Shown here: positions 20,719 to 28,964 of the stretch, piece after piece | How the letters are laid out: every line of letters begins with the position of its first letter | Position numbering within the stretch: position 1 is the stretch's first letter | From: a virus | Direction: 5' to 3' (one strand) | Virus record (IMG/VR): IMGVR_UViG_3300009788_000132 | Coordinates: 1-49,850 of that record | Length of the DNA: 49,850 nt | Notes under the pieces: generated by a model | Seen by the model: the letters and a program-made list of their open reading frames with translations, nothing else | What the model was told of the DNA's origin: nothing | Databases searched by the model: none | Translations under genes and position numbers: made by a program

Positions 20719-22091
20719 GAAAACTTATTAGAAACGCCTCTACATTAATATATTATTGTATAGCTTTTTCGATTCCGGTATTAGTTCATATATACTATAA
20801 CTTTACGGTTATCCCAAATCCAAGCGATGTTTTAAATCCCGGCGCATTCTTTAAAATCTTTTCCCTCATTTGGATGGTTGCTCTTTTGGCTTATGGCTTT
20901 TATAAAAAGTGGCTTGGTTTTGAATGGTTTAAAAAAAGCAATTTTGAAGAACTATTTGATAACGCATGTATGGAACTAAAGTTTTTTAAATTCAATCCTA
21001 ACAACGAAGACGATATTTTATTCCCCGTGTCGGTAAAGGGAAATACTGCACTAATAACAACCAAAGGGCAAACCGAAGCCTTCTTAAATAGGGTGCAAGA
21101 CTTTAGTGATGCAACTGGTTTAATGCTATACCGTGTCGGCAGAGCATACCATCCCGAAAAAGGAGAATTGCCGGGAATAATTAAAATGAATTTTACGGAT
21201 AAAGGATTAACTACAAACATAAAATTCTCGGATATACCGAAAACAAAATTTGGTGATCTGGTAATAGGTAAGACCGTTGATGGATGGATGACTAAAAACA
21301 TAAACGATTTAAGATATACGCTTGCATTTGGCGAACAAGGCAGCGGTAAAACATCATTCTCCGAATCCATGATGTTACAAGTTTATCAATTTGGATTACC
21401 GCTTATTCTAATGGATTTTAAAAATAACGAAAGATACGGGCAATTAAACAAGATAGGGAATATCATTACCACCGGCGACAAATGGGAGGCATATCATATA
21501 TTAACTGTTCTCGATCAAATATCCGCCTTTAGAAGTAGGCAAATAACCAGGCAGGGGAAACAACATTATTATCAATGTAAACCCGCAAAGGTTGGAGAAA
21601 GAATAATCCGTATAAATTATCCGATCATTTTATTTATTGATGAATTATATCTTGCGTTAGAGGGGAAAAAAGGTGCATCTGCAATGCTTTTAAACGGATT
21701 TACGCGCCTGGCTACACAAAAACGATCTCAAGGTATTTTCGCGCATTTTATTACTCAATATCCCGACAAACAAACATTAGAGGGCGGTTTTAGACCTAAC
21801 ATTTCAGCCTATTTTGGATTCCGTTCTGAGGATGCGGTAATGAATATGATTTTTAATAAATATAAAGATTTAAAAATTTCTCAATATGCTAAGGGACGGA
21901 TGTTTACCGATGCGAATGTTGACCTTGAACAAGTTCAATCTCCTTATTTGAAGGAGGGGCAATTGAAACAAAGAATGAAAGAATTAAACAAAAACGATTC
22001 AAATCTTATCCGATACCTTAAAAGTTATGTCAAAGCGAAACAGGAAGAACATAGCAAAAAACAAAAACCGGTTAAAATGTTAGCCATATGA
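20715..22091 (+). CDS. FtsK/HerA-type membrane ATPase resembling conjugative coupling proteins
   Basis: 458 residues from the ATG that overlaps the upstream stop. Two N-terminal transmembrane helices (STLIYYCIAFSIPVLVHIYY and FSLIWMVALLAYGFY) precede a soluble ATPase with Walker A GEQGSGKT at about 206-213, LILMDFKNNERYG, and Walker B IILFIDELYLAL at about 302-313, followed by QGIFAHFITQYPD, the sensor-like segment. This layout and length fit FtsK-like DNA translocases and coupling proteins such as ConQ of ICEBs1. No relaxase or type IV secretion genes are visible. Phage roles could include DNA transfer, packaging-related pumping or exclusion. Confidence 0.7.
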   Translation: MRKLIRNASTLIYYCIAFSIPVLVHIYYNFTVIPNPSDVLNPGAFFKIFSLIWMVALLAYGFYKKWLGFEWFKKSNFEELFDNACMELKFFKFNPNNEDDILFPVSVKGNTALITTKGQTEAFLNRVQDFSDATGLMLYRVGRAYHPEKGELPGIIKMNFTDKGLTTNIKFSDIPKTKFGDLVIGKTVDGWMTKNINDLRYTLAFGEQGSGKTSFSESMMLQVYQFGLPLILMDFKNNERYGQLNKIGNIITTGDKWEAYHILTVLDQISAFRSRQITRQGKQHYYQCKPAKVGERIIRINYPIILFIDELYLALEGKKGASAMLLNGFTRLATQKRSQGIFAHFITQYPDKQTLEGGFRPNISAYFGFRSEDAVMNMIFNKYKDLKISQYAKGRMFTDANVDLEQVQSPYLKEGQLKQRMKELNKNDSNLIRYLKSYVKAKQEEHSKKQKPVKMLAI

Positions 22092-22564
22092 ACACATTTC
22101 ACGAAGTTAATATAATTGTATTTTTCATTCTAATGATCTTGATATACGACGCCTGTCAAGAAATCGCATTAAATTCTTATTCTAAAATTACAATTAAATT
22201 AACTGAATCCAGAAGAGTAGAAAGCTGGCATTTTCGTTTTGTTAAAGTAGACACCACAATCGAAGATATTGAGAAAGTGGATGAAAGTTTTCAAATCTCT
22301 TTTACCCAGGCAGACACACTTGTAATACCTGATTCAACTCAATTCTTTTTTGTGGCCGGCACCGACACGATTCAAGAAACGATTTTCCCGGATTCATCCT
22401 TTTATGAAAACGATTCTTTGATTGTGATACAATATCATAATTCTGAGATAACAAGGGGAATATGGTATTTAACTATTTCAACCCGATTTAAAGATCATAT
22501 AAATCAATCGTTTTATTCCAAACCGGTTTGGTTTGAGATTGATATAATAACGGGGATTGAATGA
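22088..22564 (+). CDS. Exported or lipid-anchored hypothetical protein (158 residues)
   Basis: An N-terminal hydrophobic stretch (IIVFFILMILIYDAC) ends in a Cys at about residue 23 that might be a poor lipobox. The rest is beta-rich with Thr/Asp (TRGIWYLTISTRFKD) and may be an Ig or fibronectin-like fold exposed outside the inner membrane. It overlaps the ATPase gene by 4 bp, so it is probably co-produced. Confidence 0.55.
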   Translation: MNTFHEVNIIVFFILMILIYDACQEIALNSYSKITIKLTESRRVESWHFRFVKVDTTIEDIEKVDESFQISFTQADTLVIPDSTQFFFVAGTDTIQETIFPDSSFYENDSLIVIQYHNSEITRGIWYLTISTRFKDHINQSFYSKPVWFEIDIITGIE

Positions 22565-22980
22565 GATTCGTTAGGCAAAAACGTAAATACACGATTGATA
22601 AAAAACGTATTCTCAAATCCGAAAAAAACGGTCGGGGCATTGGATATGTTTATCTTTTATCAAATCCGGCATTCTATTTAAGTGATTCAACTCCGATTTA
22701 TAAGATCGGGCATACCTTGAGACAGCCCGAAGATCGCGCATGGGAATTATATGAAGATAATACGGCAGTTCCCTTTAAATTCAAGATTGAATCTACGTTT
22801 AAGGTTCCCCCTAAATTTGCTGAAAAAATAGAAAAACTTGCACATAAAAAACTTAAGGTTTATCGAGTAAATAAATATCGGGAATTTTTCGCTTGTCATA
22901 TTTCCATCTGCATTAAAGCAATCGAGGAATCGACAGCGGAATTGATGATTAAGAAAAAGAAGAGGTTCAAATTAATATGA
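22561..22980 (+). CDS. T5orf172/MUG113-type GIY-YIG nuclease
   Basis: The pattern GYVYLLSNPAF, then PIYKIGHTLRQPEDRAWEL, PFKFKIEST and the later AEKIEKLAHKKL with EFFACH is the T5orf172 variant of the GIY-YIG fold, with KIGHT in place of YIG. These domains occur in phage and mobile-element proteins with little known function. It overlaps its upstream neighbour (ATGA). Confidence 0.75.
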   Translation: MRFVRQKRKYTIDKKRILKSEKNGRGIGYVYLLSNPAFYLSDSTPIYKIGHTLRQPEDRAWELYEDNTAVPFKFKIESTFKVPPKFAEKIEKLAHKKLKVYRVNKYREFFACHISICIKAIEESTAELMIKKKKRFKLI

Positions 22981-23204
22981 ACGGCTTCATTGATATTATT
23001 TTATTTGGTTTTAGAATCGGAAGCACTAATCATAAACAGGATTATATTTATCACCCATTGCCTCAATCTTATATTTTTAATATTTCCGGCAGACGTTTTG
23101 AAGTTACCGAATTAAAGTTTAAATTAAATGAATCCGAAAATGATGTTTTTTACGAATTGGATTTTCAGGATTTGTTGAAACGACTAAAAAACGGGAGTAA
23201 TTAA
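22977..23204 (+). CDS. Hypothetical protein (75 residues)
   Basis: Starts on an ATGA overlap with the upstream gene. The sequence (FIDIILFGFRIGSTNHKQDY, RRFEVTELKFKLNESENDVF) has no recognised motif. It was accepted because of coupling and continuous spacing. Confidence 0.5.
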   Translation: MNGFIDIILFGFRIGSTNHKQDYIYHPLPQSYIFNISGRRFEVTELKFKLNESENDVFYELDFQDLLKRLKNGSN

Positions 23205-23206
23205 AT

Positions 23207-23767
23207 ATGAAATATTTTTTGACTTTTGTTATTTTTATTGCTTGCTCATGCACCGAAATAAGACTTCCTGAGAGCGACGATACACCGCCAAGCGTATCTC
23301 TTAATTCTGTCTACGATATGCGTAATATTTATGGCGGTATCGGTTTTGATAGATGGGAAGTTAGAAATGATCGAGTAACAACCTTTCCATTTATGCACAG
23401 GAATTTTTCAAATGTGTTCTGGAATAAGGTCAAAGACATAGAAAGCGGTGCAAGAACGGCAAGAATAAGAGGCAATATTCATTTTCTTTGTTTCGATAAA
23501 AATGGTTTGGCAATCTCAAGAGAAGTGTTTGCCTTGCCTTCGAGTTTAAATACGGAATCGCCATTTGTCGAAGTCGGTGATTTAGTTCTTGAATCTAAAA
23601 TTGCAATTACTTATTTTAGTATCGATGAATTAGATTGTGTTTGCAGGGAAAGAGATTCAAGTCTTACGGCCGGAGCTATTCGCGCTGAAATATGGATTGA
23701 TGGATTTAATTATTATAATGGTTGGAGTAATAAATTTTATGGAGAATTAAATTTTGAATCTGAATAG
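23207..23767 (+). CDS. Lipoprotein (186 residues)
   Basis: A short signal peptide (MKYFLTFVIFIAC) gives a lipobox with Cys at 13, followed by SCTEIRLPESDD. The mature part is beta-rich. Phage-borne lipoproteins often act in superinfection exclusion or change the host surface; here that is inference. It ends in TAG, showing that TAG is a normal stop in this genome. It is the last certain gene before a strong terminator. Confidence 0.65.
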   Translation: MKYFLTFVIFIACSCTEIRLPESDDTPPSVSLNSVYDMRNIYGGIGFDRWEVRNDRVTTFPFMHRNFSNVFWNKVKDIESGARTARIRGNIHFLCFDKNGLAISREVFALPSSLNTESPFVEVGDLVLESKIAITYFSIDELDCVCRERDSSLTAGAIRAEIWIDGFNYYNGWSNKFYGELNFESE

Positions 23768-23768
23768 A

Positions 23769-23858
23769 ATGGAAGGTGATGCTATTCAAAAAACTGGTGA
23801 GTATAAACACAACATTATCACTATTATTATTAATTTTTGTTTATTAGCAGTGTCATAA
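23769..23858 (+). CDS. Possible small membrane peptide (two overlapping frames)
   Basis: A 29-codon frame (MEGDAIQKTGEYKHN, then a hydrophobic end) overlaps a 22-codon frame from 23778 (MLFKKLVSINTTLSLLLLIF) that has AAGG close to its start. Either may be translated; neither is well supported. Confidence 0.25.
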   Translation: MEGDAIQKTGEYKHNIITIIINFCLLAVS

Positions 23859-23918
23859 CTTAATTAATTTAAATTCTAATTTACAACTATGATTTGGGTT
23901 AGTTAAGATGTTTTGTTG

Positions 23919-23954
23919 AGCGGATTAAAGTTTATTCTTTAATCCGCTTTTTTT
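23919..23954 (+). terminator. Rho-independent terminator
   Basis: AGCGGATTAAAG pairs perfectly with CTTTAATCCGCT across a 6-nt loop, followed by seven T. It ends the rightward accessory operon. Confidence 0.9.
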
Positions 23955-23978
23955 GTGTTGTATATTCTTTTAAATAAT

Positions 23979-24060
23979 TGACGGTTAACTCACAAGTGTC
24001 GCCTTTCTTCTCGCCCTGGTTAACCGTCAGGAATGTGAGGGGGAAGGCGATTTTAATTTA
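23979..24060 (+). promoter_or_regulatory. Interleaved-repeat RNA leader (pseudoknot) of the ParB-methyltransferase gene
   Basis: In rightward RNA: A = UGACGGUUAAC (23979-23989), B = CGCCUUUCUUCUC (24000-24012), A' = GUUAACCGUCA (24019-24029), B' = GAGGGGGAAGGCG (24037-24049), then AUUUUAAUUUA, AAGGAG and the ATG at 24072. A-A' is perfect (11 bp). B-B' pairs at all 13 positions with three G-U wobbles that exist only in this sense. Loops of 10, 6 and 7 nt are suitable for an H-type pseudoknot. Architecture matches the two leftward leaders. Confidence 0.75.
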
Positions 24061-24071
24061 AGGAGTTATAA

Positions 24072-25235
24072 ATGCAAAATTATAAATTCCATCCAATCGC
24101 CGATTGTTGGCCTTTGCTTGAAGGTATCGAATATGAACGATTAAAGGAAAGTATTACCGAAATAGGATTGTTACACGAAATAACTATTTTAGGAGAATAT
24201 ATACTTGATGGTCGCAATAGATACCGGGCTTGCCTTGAAACAGACACGGAGCCGAATTTTATTCTTTATACTGGCAAAGATGATGAAAGCAGTCTTATTG
24301 ATTTCTGTATAGCTTGCAATGATAATAGACGGCATTTAACGACAGGGCAAAGAGCAATGATAGCTGCGGATTTGGCGAATATGAAACGAGGCGGTGATGG
24401 TTCTAATCAATACAAAGAAGCTAATAGCTCAAATGATCTATTAGCTATAGATCAAAAAACCGCCGCAAAAAAGATGAATATTTCTGTGCCGTCTTTAAAA
24501 CGAGCAAAGAACTTAAAAGAGAATGCGCCGCATTTAGCTAATAAGGTTATTAAAGGCGCAAATCTTAACAATGTCTTAAAGCAGCACAAAAAAGATGTGA
24601 AGGCAAAAGAAATTAAAAGGCTTATTTTTAAAGCAAAATCAAGTCGATTAGTTACAAATCTTTTCAATATAGATTTCAGGGATTTCTACAAGGATATTAA
24701 GTTTGATTTTATTATAACCGATCCGCCGTATCAAAAGAAATATTTAGACATTTACGGATATTTAGGTTTATTCGCAAAAGACTATTTGAAAGAGCATGGT
24801 TCCCTTTTGGTTATGTGTGGGCAATCATATTTACCTGAAATATACAAGATGATTTCTCAATCATTAACCTATAATTGGTCTTTGGCTTATTTGACTCCTG
24901 GCGGACAATCTGCACAATTATTTGAAAGGAAAGTTAATACATTTTGGAAACCCGTTTTATGGTTTGTAAATGGGAAATATAAAAAAGATTGGATTGGGGA
25001 TGTTTGCAACTCAAAAATTAATGACAACGACAAATCATTGCATACATGGGGCCAATCGCAAAGCGGAATGTCTGATTTAATGAATCGATTCTTAGAGCCT
25101 GGAATGGTAATTTGTGATCCGTTTATGGGGGCAGGAACAACCGGAATAATCTCAAAAGAATTAAATTGTAATTTCTATGGAATAGAGAAAGATGAAAAAC
25201 ATTTCAATGTGGCAAAGGAAAGATTAAATGCCTGA
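24072..25235 (+). CDS. ParB-domain / N6-adenine DNA methyltransferase fusion
   Basis: In 387 residues, the N-terminal ~90 look like a ParB domain (LLHEITILGEYILDGRNRYRA), then a helical HTH region (TAAKKMNISVPSLKRAKNLK). The C-terminal half is an amino-methyltransferase with TDPPY at about 215-219 (catalytic motif IV) and DPFMGAGTTG at about 349 (SAM-binding motif I), in the beta-class order. Such ParB-methyltransferases are common in phages; ParB parts may recognise DNA. It would methylate adenine, or possibly cytosine N4, in phage or host DNA. The end overlaps the nuclease-like gene by 8 bp. Confidence 0.85.
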   Translation: MQNYKFHPIADCWPLLEGIEYERLKESITEIGLLHEITILGEYILDGRNRYRACLETDTEPNFILYTGKDDESSLIDFCIACNDNRRHLTTGQRAMIAADLANMKRGGDGSNQYKEANSSNDLLAIDQKTAAKKMNISVPSLKRAKNLKENAPHLANKVIKGANLNNVLKQHKKDVKAKEIKRLIFKAKSSRLVTNLFNIDFRDFYKDIKFDFIITDPPYQKKYLDIYGYLGLFAKDYLKEHGSLLVMCGQSYLPEIYKMISQSLTYNWSLAYLTPGGQSAQLFERKVNTFWKPVLWFVNGKYKKDWIGDVCNSKINDNDKSLHTWGQSQSGMSDLMNRFLEPGMVICDPFMGAGTTGIISKELNCNFYGIEKDEKHFNVAKERLNA

Positions 25236-25638
25236 AGTGAGAGAAGAAAGAACCGGCTGGCGAGACTTGGAATTTTCACATAGGCATAGAAAATGGGGAT
25301 GGGATTTGCCTATGGTTGATATTGATTTTCTTGTGGCTGAATATGATAAATCATTGCCAATTGCTATAATAGAATATAAACACGAAAAGGCATCCATTCA
25401 AAAAACAGATTCTTCAAGTTATAAAGCACTTTCATTTTTAGCCGATAATTCCTTAATACCTTTTTTCTTGTGCCGATATAAATCGGATTTTTCTTTATTT
25501 AGATTAACATCAATAAGCAAATTTGCGCAAGATCGTTATAAGGGTTTCAGAGACTTCACAGAAGAAGAATATGTAAGATATTTATATGAATTGCGCGGTA
25601 AACAACTACCACATCTTGATCTTTTTCATAAATTATAA
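25228..25638 (+). CDS. PD-(D/E)XK-like nuclease coupled to the methyltransferase
   Basis: The 136-residue protein has FSHRHRKWGWDLPMVDIDFL then PIAIIEYKHEKA: an Asp followed by an E-x-K pair in the layout of PD-(D/E)XK restriction-type enzymes. The HRHRxWG...DIDF...EYKHE pattern occurs in small hypotheticals of phages and plasmids. Its start lies inside the methyltransferase gene, so the two are coupled. The stop overlaps the convergent tail gene by 6 bp (TTATAA). Confidence 0.65.
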   Translation: MPEVREERTGWRDLEFSHRHRKWGWDLPMVDIDFLVAEYDKSLPIAIIEYKHEKASIQKTDSSSYKALSFLADNSLIPFFLCRYKSDFSLFRLTSISKFAQDRYKGFRDFTEEEYVRYLYELRGKQLPHLDLFHKL

Positions 25639-27765
25639 CTCAATAAAACTGAATTTCATCCTTCCCGCCCAAGCAAAATCATAGTTTATTAAAATCCATT
25701 TTTGAGTATTTACGGTATTATCAAGAATTATATCCGCCAAGTCTAAATGCTGAACATTTTTCACATCTCCCAATTGTAAACTAATGCCATTATAATAAGT
25801 TAGAAAAGTTAAAATCCATTTCTGATTGTTTAGCCAAGCCACAATCCTTGAATTTGTCAATCCCGCTGCCACGGCATTTGAAATGTAGTTGTTTTGGCTA
25901 CTCACTACATCCCCTGTGCCATCAAATTGGGTAAAGAGGTAGTCTGATGTGAATAATCGCCCGTAATTCATTGAGCGACGTTTTACGATTCCTCTGGGGT
26001 CACTTCTGGATTTCTGAAAAGTGCCTCTCATTATCGGATGTTCATCGAAAGAATTACTTGTAATTGAAGCCGAATCTGTGAAAATATCTTGATTACCTGG
26101 CGTATCGGTTCCTGAATCAGAAAACACTTGCGCCGGATCTGAATTAACAACCAAAGCCTCACCGTTTGGAGTGATTGTAATACCGATATTAAATGCTTGC
26201 GATATATCCCTCAAAATATTCTCACCGGATTGTTGCCTGAATATTGAAGTCGCAATAATTTCCAGTTTGGATGTTGTTTCAAACCTATCAAAAGAATCGG
26301 TATTTATGGCCGTAAATCCAAATTTATCTCGAAATAGTGATTCTATAAAAGTCGATGGTGTAGTAATGGCATTACCCAAAGTATATCTACCATCAAATGT
26401 AGATTCAAATTCCCGACCAATACACTGGCAATACAAAGCCTGTTCATCACTGCCCGGATCATAAGGCTGCAAATCCACCGCGAAGATTAAACCGGCTATT
26501 TCAATTCTGCCGGTATTGGTTGTTTGAATTGAAAGATAAAAATCATTTAAATCTTCCAAAAATATACCACCTGGAGCAGTCACCGGGATTTTTACCCAGG
26601 TATTTAAGGCGGTTCCGGCATTAATTACAACTTGTGTTCCATGCACGGAATTATCACTTTTTTTCCTTATTGATGCTGTGCCGTCTGCTGTTCTGGCAGT
26701 CATATAAAAATAACCATCAATCTGGCCGACTTGATCCGAATTTGTGAAACCGGTTATATTGAAATTGTGAACGTTTACCGCAGTTCCAAAGGCGCTGTCA
26801 GCGAAAGCTGATGTTGCGCTTAATCCATCCAGCGCAAAATCGATATTGCCGGTCAAAGCATCAACACCACTTGAATAGCCAGCACCTCCCCATAATATCA
26901 ATGTTGCAGAATTATCTTGAACCGTATCACCATTCAGGCGGTTAATTGCAAATTCAGATCCGCCGGATGTATTTGTCGTTGTTGTATTATCGGCGTTTAA
27001 GTGAATCCATCTTCCCTTTCGGCGGAAAAAATAAAAAGCATGCGGTATGTTAGACACTCCAAAATTATCAGCGGGAACCTGATTCATTAAATGATCCGAT
27101 ATACTAAAAAAGAGTTTGTCACCATCAAGGCCTGGTGAGGTTGATGGATCACTCCGATTATAAGGTACAATACCTAAACCATTGCCCAGGGTATTGAAAT
27201 CACCGAAGAACGTGAAATCGATTGCAGATGAAAAATTACCATATTGTAACGGAATGCCGATATTTTTATTGTTTAAATCCGCCCCAGGTTGAGCGTCAAT
27301 GATTAAAGTTTGTGGCAATGGTGGAAGGTTTTTATAATGACGGGTTTCCAGGTTCATTTTTAGCAAATCTTGAGATTCATTGTAACTTCCCACAAATCCA
27401 TCGAAAAGGATTAAATTGTCTGCCTCGTTATTTAATGCGGTATCGAATTTTAAACCAACTTCCACCGCCGATTCTGTCAAATCAGTTCCGGCACCCAGAT
27501 AAGCATTTCTTAAATTCCCTCTATAATCCGGCTGCGAGAATACAATAGTTGATACACTGGAAATTCGATTTAATAATTGTGGTATCGATTGAGAAATTGA
27601 ACCGATAGAGCCAAAGCGAATGAAATCAAGATAAGCATTGGCCCCCAGTGTATAATCCCTTGAACCTACCCGAATCACTAAATCCGTGAAGTTGATTAAC
27701 AATATAGGTTTGTGGCCTTGTTTATCTTTCTCGGTTGAAAGTTCTGTGGTTAAAGTCAGCGCCAT
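25633..27765 (-). CDS. Large tail protein (710 residues), tail hub or tip candidate
   Basis: The start reads MALTLTTELSTEKDKQGHKP. The N-terminal third (SSVSTIVFSQPDYRGNLRNA, ESAVEVGLKFD) and C-terminal third (SITSNSFDEHPIMRGTFQKS, GIVKRRSMNYGRLF) look like the beta-rich hub or baseplate proteins of siphophages, with a central part like a carbohydrate-binding beta-sandwich. It is the last gene of the leftward tail module, where receptor-contacting proteins lie. No enzymatic motif was seen. A parS-like site lies 13 bp ahead of the start. Confidence 0.6.
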   Translation of the reverse strand: MALTLTTELSTEKDKQGHKPILLINFTDLVIRVGSRDYTLGANAYLDFIRFGSIGSISQSIPQLLNRISSVSTIVFSQPDYRGNLRNAYLGAGTDLTESAVEVGLKFDTALNNEADNLILFDGFVGSYNESQDLLKMNLETRHYKNLPPLPQTLIIDAQPGADLNNKNIGIPLQYGNFSSAIDFTFFGDFNTLGNGLGIVPYNRSDPSTSPGLDGDKLFFSISDHLMNQVPADNFGVSNIPHAFYFFRRKGRWIHLNADNTTTTNTSGGSEFAINRLNGDTVQDNSATLILWGGAGYSSGVDALTGNIDFALDGLSATSAFADSAFGTAVNVHNFNITGFTNSDQVGQIDGYFYMTARTADGTASIRKKSDNSVHGTQVVINAGTALNTWVKIPVTAPGGIFLEDLNDFYLSIQTTNTGRIEIAGLIFAVDLQPYDPGSDEQALYCQCIGREFESTFDGRYTLGNAITTPSTFIESLFRDKFGFTAINTDSFDRFETTSKLEIIATSIFRQQSGENILRDISQAFNIGITITPNGEALVVNSDPAQVFSDSGTDTPGNQDIFTDSASITSNSFDEHPIMRGTFQKSRSDPRGIVKRRSMNYGRLFTSDYLFTQFDGTGDVVSSQNNYISNAVAAGLTNSRIVAWLNNQKWILTFLTYYNGISLQLGDVKNVQHLDLADIILDNTVNTQKWILINYDFAWAGRMKFSFIEL

Positions 27766-27777
27766 TATTACACCTTT

Positions 27778-27793
27778 CGTTTCACGTGAAACA
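27778..27793. promoter_or_regulatory. parS-like site (15 of 16 positions)
   Basis: CGTTTCACGTGAAACA contains the perfect 14-bp palindrome GTTTCACGTGAAAC. It lies between the large tail gene and the divergent accessory operon. Confidence 0.65.
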
Positions 27794-27948
27794 TTTTTTC
27801 CAATTTAAAAAACCTTCAATGTAAAAACTATGACGTTTTTAAAAGGTTAGATGTGTTAGGTAACATATCTCAAATATGCTAAGAGCACCTTTTTAGGCTG
27901 TTTTTGGTAGTCTTATCGTATTTTCTTATAAACTATTTCTTTAATGTC
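27794..27948. other. Divergent intergenic region
   Basis: About 155 bp separate the leftward tail gene from the rightward promoter. The DNA is very AT-rich with short repeats (for example GTAACATATCTCAAATATG). Apart from the flanking parS-like site and promoter I see no clear element. Confidence 0.4.
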
Positions 27949-27977
27949 TTGACATTAATGCTTTAGTTGTTTATTAT
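27949..27977 (+). promoter_or_regulatory. Strong sigma70-like promoter of the inserted small-gene operon
   Basis: TTGACA (27949-27954), exactly 17 bp, TATTAT (27972-27977). This is the best promoter in the window and serves small genes embedded in the tail module. Confidence 0.75.
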
Positions 27978-28010
27978 ATAGTGAGTTTAAAAACAAAACG
28001 GAGAAAGAAA

Positions 28011-28157
28011 ATGAAAAAGTTTCTGAAAATTGACGGCAAAGAAATTGAAACCAAATTGTTTAGAACATTGAAAGCCGCCCAAAACTATATGGCTAAACAC
28101 AAACATTCAGAAATGATTTATTATCGCGCCCACGAATATTATGTATCCGTTAGTTGA
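28011..28157 (+). CDS. Hypothetical protein (48 residues)
   Basis: CGGAGAAAG precedes the ATG. MKKFLKIDGKEIETKLFRTL continues to a short helix and YYRAHEYYVSV. It is the first gene after the promoter. No family was recognised. Confidence 0.6.
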   Translation: MKKFLKIDGKEIETKLFRTLKAAQNYMAKHKHSEMIYYRAHEYYVSVS

Positions 28158-28187
28158 ATCAACAAGTTAATTTAAAAGGAGAAAGTT

Positions 28188-28385
28188 ATGAAAAATTATT
28201 TAGATAATTGCCCATGTGGTTCAGGTGAATGCGCTTTTGCTACTTATGATAATCACAATATTTTTGTTTTCTATTCTTGCGATGCCTGTGATGAGAATCA
28301 GCGTTTAGGTTATGATCCTGTAATATTCAATGATTATGAAGCATACGAAGAAAAAGTTATTCAATCGGGAGAAAGTTTTCAATAA
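28188..28385 (+). CDS. Cys-rich small protein (65 residues)
   Basis: AAAAGGAG precedes the start. NCPCGSGECAFATYDNHNIF followed by SCDACDENQRLGYDP gives four to five Cys in zinc-ribbon spacing, a type common in phage hypotheticals. The function is unknown. Confidence 0.6.
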   Translation: MKNYLDNCPCGSGECAFATYDNHNIFVFYSCDACDENQRLGYDPVIFNDYEAYEEKVIQSGESFQ

Positions 28386-28399
28386 AAACGGAGAAAGAA

Positions 28400-28591
28400 A
28401 TGATCATCGAACGGATCAACCACGCAACTGAGGAAGATTTGGAAATCATTATATCGGAACTATCTCGGAATTTATTTTCCGTCGCATTGCGAGATGCCGA
28501 TGCCAAGCTAAATCTTCCAAGCGTAACGCTATTCAAAACCAAGATCGCCGCCCAAGATTATGCCGAGCAGTTGGCGGGATTAATTAACTAA
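28400..28591 (+). CDS. Hypothetical protein (63 residues)
   Basis: CGGAGAAAG precedes the ATG at 28400. The protein is helical and acidic (NHATEEDLEIIISELSRNLF). No family was recognised. Confidence 0.55.
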   Translation: MIIERINHATEEDLEIIISELSRNLFSVALRDADAKLNLPSVTLFKTKIAAQDYAEQLAGLIN

Positions 28592-28606
28592 CAAAAGAAG
28601 AAAAAA

Positions 28607-28939
28607 ATGCCTGACAAAATTATAAGCTAGGCAAACAAAGAATGGTTAATACCCGCAATTGATAAACAAATGACTCATCATGAAGCACGAAACTTTATGA
28701 AAGAATTAGGTTATGGCTGGCGCTTGCCATTCCTTTTAGAAATAATGCCATTAGTTGTAAATGAAGATGTTCTTAAGGAAACTGTAAAAGTTTTAGGGAA
28801 TGAATGGGTATGGCTCAATGACAAATTCAGCGCCTCCCGCGCGTGGCTTGTCAGTTTCGGCAGCGGTTATTGCAATCACCTCAGTGTTGACATCGGTTAC
28901 ATCTACGTTCGTGCGGTTCGTTGCGGGCAATCATCTTGA
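28607..28939 (+). pseudogene. DUF1566/Lcl-like gene with an in-frame TAG at codon 8
   Basis: From an ATG at 28607 the frame reads MPDKIIS, a TAG at 28628-28630, then ANKEWLIPAIDKQMTHHEAR and the rest. The part after the stop looks like a complete DUF1566-type, C-type-lectin-like domain: ARNFMKELGYGWRLPFLLEI, AWLVSFGSGYCNHL, IYVRAVRCG. Translation could start at an internal ATG at 28670 and lose 21 codons. Possible explanations are a recent mutation, readthrough or an internal start. TAG is used as an ordinary stop elsewhere. Confidence 0.5.
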
Positions 28940-28964
28940 TTATTTAGATTAAAGAGGAGAAAAA

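Noticed and set aside
28607-28939. Diversity-generating retroelement target (C-type-lectin-like end with YVRAVR)
   Set aside because: No reverse transcriptase and no template/variable repeat pair with adenine-specific differences is visible.
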